DNA of 64,000 bases from G965225705 sp965225705 (GTDB taxonomy: Bacteria > Pseudomonadota > Alphaproteobacteria > Caulobacterales > Maricaulaceae): the NCBI GenBank assembly GCA_965225705.1, contig OZ245325.1:186001-250000 (forward strand). Direction: 5' to 3'. A program made the position numbers and the translations under genes. The stretch's first letter is position 1, and every line of letters starts with the position of its first letter. This document shows, one piece after another, positions 16,844 to 24,868 of the stretch. A model generated the notes under the pieces. The model searched no databases. It was given only the letters and a program-made list of their open reading frames with translations, and was not told the DNA's origin.

Positions 16844-17659
16844 ATGAACATGGACCAAAAAGGTGCGTATACGCCTCCCCCTGAACCTGAAGAATCTTTC
16901 GATGCACGTACAGAAGGTAAGGGCCGCGGCCCCCTGCTTTTAGCAATTGCATCCTTAGTTTTGCTCCTTTTCTCTGTCCTTATCTGGTTTACATACAGAC
17001 AAGGAACACGGGAACGAAGCGGGGACACACCACCACGTCTTCTTGCCGACCAGAAACCTTATAAAACTGCTCCCCGGGCGCCTTCATCTTCTGACACCGC
17101 AGAGACAGACAAAACTGTTTATGACATGTGGGACGGGGAACCAAAAGAAGCAAAGGCAGCCCCTTCACCTTCCCCTGAACAACCTCTTGAAAAACCGCGT
17201 CAAACTGTCCAAATCACGCCAAAGAATACACCTGAAAGCGCTGAAAGCAAAACACCACCCCAAAAACCTTCAAAGCTTAAGGAAACCCCAAAAGCTGAAC
17301 CCAAAACACCCCCTGAGACCGTACAGCCTCAACAGGCTCAGGTTAAAAAGCCTGTTGTGTCCAAACCTGCTAAGCCCCTTCCTGCAAAACAGGCGACCAA
17401 AACCGAATCAGGTTCATGGCTGGTTCAGGTGGCAGCTCACCGTTCCAAATCCGCAGCAGAAGCTGACTGGAAAACTCTCACAAAAACACATGCTGGTATT
17501 CTGAAAGGAAAGCAGGCCAGTATCCTGCGCGCTGACCTTGGCCAGAAAGGTGTTTTTTATCGCTTGCGCATTGCAGGCTATCCTGATCGTCAGGCAGCAC
17601 AACAAGCCTGCTCCTCCCTCAAAAAAAAGGGACGAAATTGTCTTATCACCCGAAAGTAA
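16844..17659 (+). CDS. SPOR-domain membrane protein
   Basis: A 271-residue bitopic inner-membrane protein. A single transmembrane helix lies at about residues 30-50 after a short cytoplasmic tail. A long Pro/Lys/Gln/Thr-rich periplasmic linker covers about 60-185, and a C-terminal SPOR domain (SGSWLVQVAAHRS onward) ends the protein. SPOR domains bind denuded septal peptidoglycan, so a cell-division or envelope role is likely. The SPOR-nagZ neighbourhood, typically after argS and dgt, is common in alphaproteobacteria; argS and dgt are not here. The ATG at 16844 is preceded by AGGAG nine bases upstream. Confidence 0.9.
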   Translation: MNMDQKGAYTPPPEPEESFDARTEGKGRGPLLLAIASLVLLLFSVLIWFTYRQGTRERSGDTPPRLLADQKPYKTAPRAPSSSDTAETDKTVYDMWDGEPKEAKAAPSPSPEQPLEKPRQTVQITPKNTPESAESKTPPQKPSKLKETPKAEPKTPPETVQPQQAQVKKPVVSKPAKPLPAKQATKTESGSWLVQVAAHRSKSAAEADWKTLTKTHAGILKGKQASILRADLGQKGVFYRLRIAGYPDRQAAQQACSSLKKKGRNCLITRK

Positions 17660-17736
17660 CAGGGAAGGCATCAAAGAGGCATGTGAGCCGGCGGAGATGA
17701 AGAAAAAGAGGGCTCAATACCCCTTCTTCTTTCTTA

Positions 17737-17883
17737 TCAGGCTTTCAGCTCTTTTCCCATGAGGCATGGCAGCCAGTTTGTGAGGTGTGCAAAAATAGTT
17801 TTTTCGAAGCCAAACTCGTAAAAGATAGCCGTGTGAACGCCCACGCCTTCTGAGATCCACAGGAAAATGAAGGACATGTTCAC
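17737..17883 (-). CDS. Small ORF, 48 codons, hypothetical
   Basis: An unannotated leftward ORF in the gap between the SPOR gene and nagZ. It starts with GTG at 17883 with GAGGT about six bases upstream, or with ATG two codons later, and ends at a TGA at 17737-17739. The predicted product is rich in hydrophobic and aromatic residues (MSFIFLWISEG... then FAHLTNWLPCLMG), consistent with a small membrane-associated protein. I do not recognise it. It could be chance, but the ribosome-binding site and amino-acid mix are better than most shadow ORFs here. Confidence 0.3.
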   Translation of the reverse strand: MNMSFIFLWISEGVGVHTAIFYEFGFEKTIFAHLTNWLPCLMGKELKA

Positions 17884-17916
17884 GTTTTTACCTCACGCTT
17901 CATCAAAGGAGGCTTC

Positions 17917-18948
17917 ATGAACACCTGTCCCGTTATTTTTGGCTGTTCCGGCTTGTCGCTCACACCGCGGGAACGTGATTTTTTCAAAGAAGTCAGGCCT
18001 TTCGGCGTGATCCTTTTTGCACGTAATCTTGAAACACCTCATCAGCTGGCACGCCTTATTGAGGAGTTTAAAGAAGCTTCTGAAGGGGAAGCCCTTCTCT
18101 TTGTGGATCAGGAAGGGGGACGGGTCCAGCGCGTAAAGCCCCCCTTCTGGACCTCTTATCCGCCGGCCCATACCTTCGGGCAAATTTATCACTACAATGC
18201 TGAACAGGCAAAAAGACTGTGCTATCTCAATGCAGCCCTTATGGGGTATGAACTTCATAAAGCAGGTTTTGAGGTGACATGCGCGCCTGTTCTCGACAGA
18301 CCCGTCTCAGGGGCGGACCCTGTCATCGGGGATCGTGCCTTTGGTGAGGATGTAGACACGATTATCAGTCTTGGTGGTGAATCCTTAAAAGGCCTGCGGG
18401 ATGGAGGTGTTTTATCTGTTATCAAGCATATGCCAGGACATGGACGTGCCAGAGTGGACAGCCATCAGGCGCTCCCCTGTGTGCGGGAAGACAGCCATGT
18501 GCTGGAAACCACGGACTTTTTACCTTTTAAAGCTTTGAAGACAGCCCCTATGGCCATGACGGCGCATATGATTTATGAAGCTTTTGATCCTGATGCACCA
18601 GCGACCCTGTCACAAAAAATATTCAGGGAAGTTCTGCGGGGTTTTATAGGCTTTGACAATCTGATTATGACAGATGACATTATGATGAAAGCTTTAAAAG
18701 GCTGCCTTAAAGACCGAACCGATCGGGCCTTCACAGCAGGGTGTGATATCGTTCTTCATGCGTCCGGGGTGTTGAAGGAGATGGAAGAGGTGGCCTGTGC
18801 AGCCCCTTCACCTTCCGGGCCCCGCAAAGACCGTATGGAGCGCGTTATCAAAGCACGCCTCAAACCCTGTTCATATGACTGGCGCGCCATGAAAGAGGAA
18901 TATGACGCCCTCCTGATGTCTCTTCAGACTTTGCCTGTCCAGGTGTAA
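17917..18948 (+). CDS. nagZ: Beta-N-acetylhexosaminidase NagZ
   Basis: Glycoside hydrolase family 3 enzyme of 343 residues that removes N-acetylglucosamine from anhydro-muropeptides during cytoplasmic peptidoglycan recycling. Landmarks are FVDQEGGRVQR near residue 66, the loop KHMPGHGR at 170-177 carrying the acid/base histidine, and the nucleophile Asp253 in IMTDDI. No signal peptide is seen, as expected. The ATG has a strong AAAGGAGG seven bases upstream. Confidence 0.95.
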   Translation: MNTCPVIFGCSGLSLTPRERDFFKEVRPFGVILFARNLETPHQLARLIEEFKEASEGEALLFVDQEGGRVQRVKPPFWTSYPPAHTFGQIYHYNAEQAKRLCYLNAALMGYELHKAGFEVTCAPVLDRPVSGADPVIGDRAFGEDVDTIISLGGESLKGLRDGGVLSVIKHMPGHGRARVDSHQALPCVREDSHVLETTDFLPFKALKTAPMAMTAHMIYEAFDPDAPATLSQKIFREVLRGFIGFDNLIMTDDIMMKALKGCLKDRTDRAFTAGCDIVLHASGVLKEMEEVACAAPSPSGPRKDRMERVIKARLKPCSYDWRAMKEEYDALLMSLQTLPVQV

Positions 18949-19089
18949 GATAAATATGATAGTCCTTCACTCCAGAGTGACCCCTATCCTGAAAGCGTGC
19001 TATACACCCACCAAACCTGTCAGGGGCACAAAACCGGATACGATCCTTCCTGTTGCAGGAATTTTTAGAGTTTTAAGAGGATAAAAACT

Positions 19090-20433
19090 GTGCGTGAAAC
19101 CATTTATGCGCTTGCCTCCGGGGCGGGTCAGGCCGGTGTGGCAGTTTTCCGCATCAGCGGGCTTTTAGCAGGAGAGATCCTGGCAACACTTAGCCAAAAG
19201 CCTACCCCTGCTCCCAGAAAAGCTGTCTTAAGGCAAATTGTGGACCCGGAAGGAGGGGATGTGCTGGATCAGGCTCTTGTGCTCTGGTTTCCCGGCCCTG
19301 CAAGTTTTACGGGAGAAGATGTTGCTGAAATCCATACGCATGGAAGTCCTGCCCTTATCACAGCTCTGGCCAGAGCCTGCCAGACCCTTGGGGCACGTCA
19401 GGCTTTTCCCGGAGAATTTACCCGCCGTGCTTATGAAAATGGTAAGCTTGATCTCTTGCAGGCAGAAGGGTTAGCCGACCTGATTGAAGCAGAAACTGAA
19501 GCCCAGCGTCGTCAGGCTGTCCGGCAGATGGAAGGGGCCTTAAGCACGGTCTATCAGGACTGGCGTGAAGCTTTGAAGACCTGCCTTGTCTCTCTAGAAT
19601 CTTCTCTGGACTTTCCTGATGAAGAGGATATTCCTCACAACCTCCATGACAGGGCCCGACCCATTTTGCTTCACCTTCTTGAAGACATGCAAAAACATCT
19701 TGAGGAGGGGAAAAGGGGGCGCAGCCTTCGTGACGGTATACGCGTGACCCTTATAGGGGCACCTAATGCCGGAAAGTCAACGCTTTTAAATGCTCTGACC
19801 CGGAGAGAGGCCGCTCTGGTAAGTCCCATGCCCGGCACAACACGTGATGTTATTGAGGTGCGCCTTGTCGTGCAGGGAATTCTGGTGCTTCTTGCTGATA
19901 CAGCCGGCCTGCGTGAAAGTGAGGAGCTTATAGAAAAAGAAGGCATACGCCGTGCCCTTCATCATGCTGAGGCGGCGGACATACGTTTAGCTCTTGTGGA
20001 TGGGACCTGTCTGGAAACTGATGTGCTCCGGCATCTGCAGGAGGGGGATATCCTCCTTCTCAATAAAAGCGATCAGGAATGGGAGCAGAATCCTCACCAA
20101 AAGCTCAAAAATTTAAGGAAAGATATACACTGCCTCTCTCTCTCGGCCCTGACAGGGGAGGGTATGGAAGAGTTTGAAGATGTACTCGGGAAAACTGTTC
20201 AGGCACGCTTTGCTCTTAGTGAACAGCCGGGCCTGACGCGTCTGCGTCATGCAGAAGCTATCAAACGGGCCCATAGTGCTCTGGAACGGGCTAGACATGT
20301 TCTCATGCAGGCCCCGGAACTTGCGGGGGAAGATGTCCGTCTGGCCTTGCGTGCCCTTGAAGAACTGATAGGTCATGTCGGTGTTGAGGACATACTGGAC
20401 AGGGTCTTCTCCCAGTTCTGCATTGGAAAGTGA
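19090..20433 (+). CDS. mnmE: tRNA modification GTPase MnmE
   Basis: Works with MnmG to add the carboxymethylaminomethyl group to U34 of certain tRNAs. Domains in order: an N-terminal formyl-THF-binding domain (TIYALASGAGQAGVAVFRISG), a helical domain, an inserted G domain (G1 loop GAPNAGKST from residue 223, G3 DTAGLRES near residue 271, G4 NKSD), and the C-terminal CIGK whose Cys444 is the conserved C-[IL]-G-K cysteine. It starts with GTG at 19090, matching family starts, with TAAGAGG upstream. In most alphaproteobacteria mnmG, rsmG and parAB follow; here a Fic gene follows instead. Confidence 0.96.
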   Translation: MRETIYALASGAGQAGVAVFRISGLLAGEILATLSQKPTPAPRKAVLRQIVDPEGGDVLDQALVLWFPGPASFTGEDVAEIHTHGSPALITALARACQTLGARQAFPGEFTRRAYENGKLDLLQAEGLADLIEAETEAQRRQAVRQMEGALSTVYQDWREALKTCLVSLESSLDFPDEEDIPHNLHDRARPILLHLLEDMQKHLEEGKRGRSLRDGIRVTLIGAPNAGKSTLLNALTRREAALVSPMPGTTRDVIEVRLVVQGILVLLADTAGLRESEELIEKEGIRRALHHAEAADIRLALVDGTCLETDVLRHLQEGDILLLNKSDQEWEQNPHQKLKNLRKDIHCLSLSALTGEGMEEFEDVLGKTVQARFALSEQPGLTRLRHAEAIKRAHSALERARHVLMQAPELAGEDVRLALRALEELIGHVGVEDILDRVFSQFCIGK

Positions 20434-20536
20434 ACATTTTTGTCCTGAAAGACGTGTCAGGGTATACCACTCAAAGATGCTAGCTAACAAAAACATCAGA
20501 TTTTGTCAGTCATCTAGCTTGTAACTTTCATTTGTG

Positions 20537-20558
20537 TTAGTTAAGCAAGCTTAACTAA
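20537..20558. promoter_or_regulatory. Perfect 22-base palindrome upstream of fic
   Basis: TTAGTTAAGC and GCTTAACTAA form perfect 10-base arms around a 2-base centre, ending 33 bases before the fic start codon. Position and symmetry fit a dimeric repressor operator. The Fic protein itself ends in a winged-helix-like domain, so autoregulation is a reasonable guess but not shown. Confidence 0.55.
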
Positions 20559-20591
20559 AAAAAACGCCTGCAAATTTTACTTGAGAGAATC

Positions 20592-21755
20592 ATGAACAAA
20601 CAACAACGTGTAGGAAAATTTGTAAAAGGCTCTGCTGTAGCAGGCGAAATATATGATGCTTATCTACCTCAGGCTTTGCCCCCTTCCCCACCTCTCGATA
20701 TGACAACTCTTTATCCTCTTGTGGAGAAGGCAGGCGTTGCCCTTGGTCGTTTGGATGGCATAAGGACGATTCTGCCTGATGCCTCCCTGTTTCTTTCCAT
20801 GTACCTTAAGAAAGAAGCCGTTTTATCCTCGCAAATTGAAGGTACTCAGTCCTCTTTATCAGACCTGTTGCTCTTTGAATCTGAAGAAAAACCTTTTGCT
20901 CCCATTGATGATGTGACAGAAGTTTTTTGCTATGTGGAGGCTATGAATTATGGCCTTGAAAGAATTAAAGAAATTCCTCTTTCTCTGAGACTCATAAGAG
21001 AAATTCATCAAAAACTCATGAATAATACTCGGGGAGGACAGAAACAACCCGGAGAATTTCGGACCACTCAAAACTGGATCGGTGGGCCCTCACCAAGAAA
21101 GGCCATTTTTGTGCCCCCTCCCCCACAAAACTTGTTGGATCTCTTAGATGATTTTGAAAAATTCTTACATGATAAGACCGTTCAATACCCTGCTCTTATT
21201 AAAGCTGCACTTGTACATGTTCAGTTTGAAACCCTTCACCCATTTTTAGATGGCAATGGACGCTTAGGGCGTCTTCTCATTACATTTATACTGTGCCATG
21301 AAGGTATTTTAAAAGAACCCCTTCTCTATTTAAGCTTGTACTTAAAGTCAAACAGACAAATTTATTATGACCTTCTACAATCTGTCCGAACAAGGGGTGA
21401 TTGGGAATCATGGATAGAGTTTTTTTTAAAAGGTGTCATTGAAACAGCAGAACAAGCAACGAAAACTGCCCAGAAAATCTTCTCTTTATTTGAAGAAGAT
21501 AGAAATAAGATAATAAAATCAGGCAAGTCTACATCTGCGATTTTAACACTTCATACCCATCTACAAAAACAACCTGTTTCAATGACAAACAAGATTAAGA
21601 ATAATTATCTTATGACCTTACCCACGGTCTTGAGAAGTTTAAAAGTTCTAGAAGATCTTGGTATTGTGCGCGAGATAACAGGGAGAGACCGACACAAAGT
21701 TTTTGTTTATCACCAATTCCTGTCACTCCTCAGCGAAGGCACAGAGCCATTATAG
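20592..21755 (+). CDS. fic: Fic/DOC family protein with C-terminal helix-turn-helix
   Basis: A 387-residue Fic protein that would transfer AMP from ATP to hydroxyl side chains of target proteins. The catalytic motif HPFLDGNGRLGR starts at His216. An inhibitory helix with the (S/T)xxxE pattern lies before the Fic core (SSQIEG, Glu83), placing it in class II, in which the Fic protein carries its own inhibitor. After about residue 300 a winged-helix-like region follows (MTNKIKNNYLMTLPTVLRSL, then LEDLGIVREITGR). The coding sequence is noticeably more A/T-rich than its neighbours and interrupts the usual mnmE-mnmG order, suggesting acquisition. Target unknown. Confidence 0.92.
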   Translation: MNKQQRVGKFVKGSAVAGEIYDAYLPQALPPSPPLDMTTLYPLVEKAGVALGRLDGIRTILPDASLFLSMYLKKEAVLSSQIEGTQSSLSDLLLFESEEKPFAPIDDVTEVFCYVEAMNYGLERIKEIPLSLRLIREIHQKLMNNTRGGQKQPGEFRTTQNWIGGPSPRKAIFVPPPPQNLLDLLDDFEKFLHDKTVQYPALIKAALVHVQFETLHPFLDGNGRLGRLLITFILCHEGILKEPLLYLSLYLKSNRQIYYDLLQSVRTRGDWESWIEFFLKGVIETAEQATKTAQKIFSLFEEDRNKIIKSGKSTSAILTLHTHLQKQPVSMTNKIKNNYLMTLPTVLRSLKVLEDLGIVREITGRDRHKVFVYHQFLSLLSEGTEPL

Positions 21756-22033
21756 CTTTAGAACAAAAATGCTTTGGTGAAACCCTTTGAAAATCCTCAA
21801 ACAGAAAAGCCACAGGGGCTTAAAAAAAACCCGTTGTCAATTTTGATGTAATTATATTTCTTCAACACACATAAAATAGTGCTCTGCTGCATTCTTTTAA
21901 GATCTGTTTTTGTGTTTTTGGTCTTGCCTTTTCATACGTAAAAGCATGCAGGTCAGGAAAACTGACAGCACCCGGAATAGCAAGGCCCTCCCCCGTCCCA
22001 TGGAGTGCTCATTTCTTATGTCAGGTCTTATGT

Positions 22034-22060
22034 CAGGGAAGATTTTGTTATGCTTCCCTG
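22034..22060 (-). repeat. Inverted repeat spanning the grpE stop codon
   Basis: Perfect 8-base arms, CAGGGAAG and CTTCCCTG, with an 11-base spacer that contains the grpE stop. No T-run follows, so it may be an mRNA 3'-end stabiliser or Rho-dependent site and not an intrinsic terminator. Confidence 0.4.
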
Positions 22061-22785
22061 TCTGCTTTATCTTCATTGTCTTTGGTATTGTCCTCAGTTT
22101 CCTCACCCTTCTCCCCGGTTGAGACCACCACCATAGCAGCCCTTAAAACACGATCTTTAAGATAATAGCCCGCCTGCATCACGTCGGCGATATGCCCTGC
22201 AGGAGTCTGTGATGGCAAATGCGCAATTGCCTGATGGCGATGGGGATCAAAAGCTTTATGGAGCGGGCGTTCTTCCTTAACCCCATGGCGTTCAAAAACA
22301 GAGGTTAGAGCCTTCCGCGTCATCACAACTCCTTCAAAAAAGGCAGAATCTTTATTGTCTTTTTGTTCTTTGTCTGCCTCTTCTTTTATACCCTGATCCT
22401 GATGGTGGGCCTCAAGCGCACGATCAAGATTATCTGCAATATCCAAAAGATCGCGTGCAAATCCTTCAAGAGCATAAAGACGTGCTGTATTGACCTGCTC
22501 AATAGAACGTCGTTTGACATTTTCACTCTCTGCAAGGGCGCGGAGCATTTTATCTTTCATATCTTCTAGCTGAGCCTGCACCACAGCATTTTCATCATCC
22601 CCGTCCTCATGGGAATTTCCGGACACCGGATCATCATCTCCATGATGCAGCTCTTCTCTCTCCCCTTCACCGGGGTGAGGGGGCTTCTCCTCATCCGGCC
22701 CTGCCTTTGTATGCTCCGGCTCAGGGTGAGGTTTATGAGCCTTATCCTTAAGGTCGTGTTTTGTTTTTTTTGTATCAGATGTCAT
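22048..22785 (-). CDS. grpE: Nucleotide exchange factor GrpE
   Basis: Co-chaperone that releases ADP from DnaK. The first 80 residues are a low-complexity acidic/His/Lys stretch; the long dimer helix follows (about 80-150, with SENVKRRSIEQVNTARLYALEGFARDLL), then the C-terminal beta domain containing GVKEERPLHKAFDPHRHQAI. At 245 residues it is longer than the usual 190-210 because of the N-terminal tail and a charged insert after ALEAHHQDQG. Its ATG overlaps the hrcA stop (ATGA), so the two are translationally coupled. Confidence 0.95.
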   Translation of the reverse strand: MTSDTKKTKHDLKDKAHKPHPEPEHTKAGPDEEKPPHPGEGEREELHHGDDDPVSGNSHEDGDDENAVVQAQLEDMKDKMLRALAESENVKRRSIEQVNTARLYALEGFARDLLDIADNLDRALEAHHQDQGIKEEADKEQKDNKDSAFFEGVVMTRKALTSVFERHGVKEERPLHKAFDPHRHQAIAHLPSQTPAGHIADVMQAGYYLKDRVLRAAMVVVSTGEKGEETEDNTKDNEDKADREA

Positions 22786-23858
22786 AATTTATCCTCGTCA
22801 AGAATGCGTCCCATAAGACGCGCTGTATAATCCACAACAGGAACAATACGTGCATAATTCAGATGTGTTGGACCAATAAGGCCAATGGCCCCAACAATTT
22901 TACGATCATGGTTAGAATAGGGGGCCACAATAAGGCTTGAACCTGAGAGAGAAAAGAGGGAAGTTTCAGAACCGATAAAAATTGTGACCGAGTCCGCAGC
23001 GCTGGCTTTATCCAGAAGACGAACAATATCTTCCTTGCGTTCAATATCGTCCAAAAGCTGGCGGATACGCTCCATACCCTTCTGGTTGTCTTCGGAAAGA
23101 AGGTGAGAGCGCCCCCGAACAATCAGTGTACGTTTTTCCCCACCTCCCCATTCAGCAAGCCCCTGCTCAATAAACTCCCGCGCGCAGGCATCAACAAGGC
23201 TTTGATCCCTCTCTACAGTCTCCAAAAGGTCCTGACGGGCTTTCTCAAAAGGACGCCCACACAGATGGTGTGAAAGATAATGACCAGCCTCAATCAGAGC
23301 AGGTGCAGAAAAACCAGAGGGCAGGGCTATGATCCTGTTTTCAACAGAGCCATCTTCATAAACGACAACAGCAAGAGCACGCTTCGTATCAAGGGAGACG
23401 AACTCAATATGATGCAGGAAATTTTCCTCATGCTCTGGTGCCAGAACAAGGCCTGCCCCCCTGGCCAGTCCCGAAAGGAGATCTGAGGCCTCAATCATCG
23501 TCTCTTCCATATCACGGCCTGTGCTGTGAAGACGGTGCTCAATATTTGCACGTTCCTGATCGTCAAGATCACCCAGTTCCAGAAACCCATCAATAAACAA
23601 ACGCAGGCCTGTATGCGTTGGGGCACGCCCCGCAGAGACATGTGCCGCCTTAAGGAGGCCAAGCTCTGTGAGATGGGCCATGCTGGTACGTACAGACGCT
23701 GGCGAGAGGTCAATATCATGACATTGTGAAAGGGCGTGTGATCCCTGTGCCTCTCCTGTTTTCAAATAGTTTTCAACAAGTCTGCGAAAAATCGAGCGCG
23801 CGCGTTCATCAAGATCCTGTACAGAGAGACTTTGTGTTTCAGAAAGAACTGGCTTCAT
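22782..23858 (-). CDS. hrcA: Heat-inducible transcription repressor HrcA
   Basis: Represses groESL and related operons through CIRCE elements. The 358-residue protein begins with a winged-helix domain (DERARSIFRRLVENYLKTGEAQGS, then LSPASVRTSMAHLTELGLL), followed by the GAF-like dimerisation domain. It is first in an hrcA-grpE operon and divergent from rph, the usual alphaproteobacterial arrangement. No CIRCE palindrome was found in the 275-base divergent region, so autorepression through CIRCE is not supported here. CTTGAA about 80 bases upstream could be part of a heat-shock sigma promoter, weakly. Confidence 0.94.
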   Translation of the reverse strand: MKPVLSETQSLSVQDLDERARSIFRRLVENYLKTGEAQGSHALSQCHDIDLSPASVRTSMAHLTELGLLKAAHVSAGRAPTHTGLRLFIDGFLELGDLDDQERANIEHRLHSTGRDMEETMIEASDLLSGLARGAGLVLAPEHEENFLHHIEFVSLDTKRALAVVVYEDGSVENRIIALPSGFSAPALIEAGHYLSHHLCGRPFEKARQDLLETVERDQSLVDACAREFIEQGLAEWGGGEKRTLIVRGRSHLLSEDNQKGMERIRQLLDDIERKEDIVRLLDKASAADSVTIFIGSETSLFSLSGSSLIVAPYSNHDRKIVGAIGLIGPTHLNYARIVPVVDYTARLMGRILDEDKL

Positions 23859-24036
23859 AGGTTTATGTCATGATTTTTCATACAAACGGAGGCGGAACAT
23901 CGTGCCGGGTGTTTCCCTTACCTAAGCTTTCAAAGCCCCGGGTTCAAGGGGGATGTCTTTGACAAGTTTTCTTGAGACCTATCTACCCTTTATAGCCTTT
24001 TTTGTCTTAAAAAAACATTCCGGGAAAATTTTGTAG

Positions 24037-24066
24037 AAAAAACAGTTCACTTTCAAAAGGAACTGT
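24037..24066 (-). terminator. Terminator-like hairpin in the hrcA / rph divergent region
   Basis: Reading leftwards, perfect 7-base arms ACAGTTC/GAACTGT (24066-24060 and 24048-24042) are followed directly by six T residues. The loop contains a further CTTT/AAAG pairing. It is a textbook intrinsic-terminator shape but lies upstream of hrcA, so it could stop antisense transcription coming from ribD through rph, or act as an attenuator. Confidence 0.5.
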
Positions 24067-24133
24067 GCTGAATATACATGCCCTCTCCTTCAGAGTTTTT
24101 GGAGTCACAGAGAGAAAAATAAGAGGTTTTTTT

Positions 24134-24868
24134 ATGCGTCATGATGGACGATCCTTTAACACTTTACGGCCCGTGAGCTTTACACTCAACGCTTCAAAAT
24201 ATGCAGAAGGCTCCTGCCTGGTACGCTTTGGGGACACACATGTCCTGTGTACGGCAAGTGTAGAAGAAAAACTTCCCATATGGCGGCGCGGGGCACGTGC
24301 TGGCTGGCTTACAGCTGAATATGGCATGCTCCCCCGCGCAACACTCAGCCGTAATGCACGTGATTCCATGCGTGGAAAACCTTCCGGACGCAGTTTAGAA
24401 ATTCAAAGATTTATCGGGCGTTCTCTTAGGGCAGCCCTTGATTTACACAAGCTGGGTGAACGTCAGATCATCCTTGACTGTGATGTCCTGCAAGCTGATG
24501 GTGGTACCCGAACTGCTGCTGTTACAGGGGGGTGGGTTGCGTTAAAGCTTGCCTGTCATTTTCTTGTTGAGGAAGGCCTGATCAACCATGATCCTGTTAT
24601 AGAGCAGGTGGCCGCCATCTCCTGTGGCATGGTCAGGGGTACTCCCTGCCTTGATCTTGATTATGAAGAGGACAGCCAGGCCACAGCAGACGCCAATTTC
24701 ACCATGACAGCTTCGGGAGGATTTGTTGACATCCAGGCCACATCAGAAGGCAAACTCATCCAGCCAGATGATTTTTCTGTCCTGACACGTCTTGCCACTG
24801 AGGGGATAGAAGAACTTTTTTCTCTTCAAAAAAAGGCTTTAGAAGAGTCTGCAAAAACCCCGGCTTAA
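24134..24868 (+). CDS. rph: Ribonuclease PH
   Basis: Phosphorolytic 3'-5' exoribonuclease that trims tRNA 3' ends. The 244-residue protein shows RHDGRSFNTLRPVSF at the start, GWLTAEYGMLPRAT, GRSLEIQRFIGRSLRA and DCDVLQADGGTRTAA, all family signatures. I chose the ATG at 24134, which has AGAGG seven bases upstream and matches the conserved MRxDGR start, over the GTG 23 codons earlier. In alphaproteobacteria rdgB and hemW normally follow; here the stop codon overlaps that of the convergent ribD by four bases, marking a rearrangement point. Confidence 0.95.
   Translation: MRHDGRSFNTLRPVSFTLNASKYAEGSCLVRFGDTHVLCTASVEEKLPIWRRGARAGWLTAEYGMLPRATLSRNARDSMRGKPSGRSLEIQRFIGRSLRAALDLHKLGERQIILDCDVLQADGGTRTAAVTGGWVALKLACHFLVEEGLINHDPVIEQVAAISCGMVRGTPCLDLDYEEDSQATADANFTMTASGGFVDIQATSEGKLIQPDDFSVLTRLATEGIEELFSLQKKALEESAKTPA

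Noticed and set aside
23859..24133. CIRCE element controlling hrcA
   Set aside because: No TTAGCACTC-N9-GAGTGCTAA-like inverted repeat is present. The hairpin at 24042-24066 has a different sequence and a T-run.
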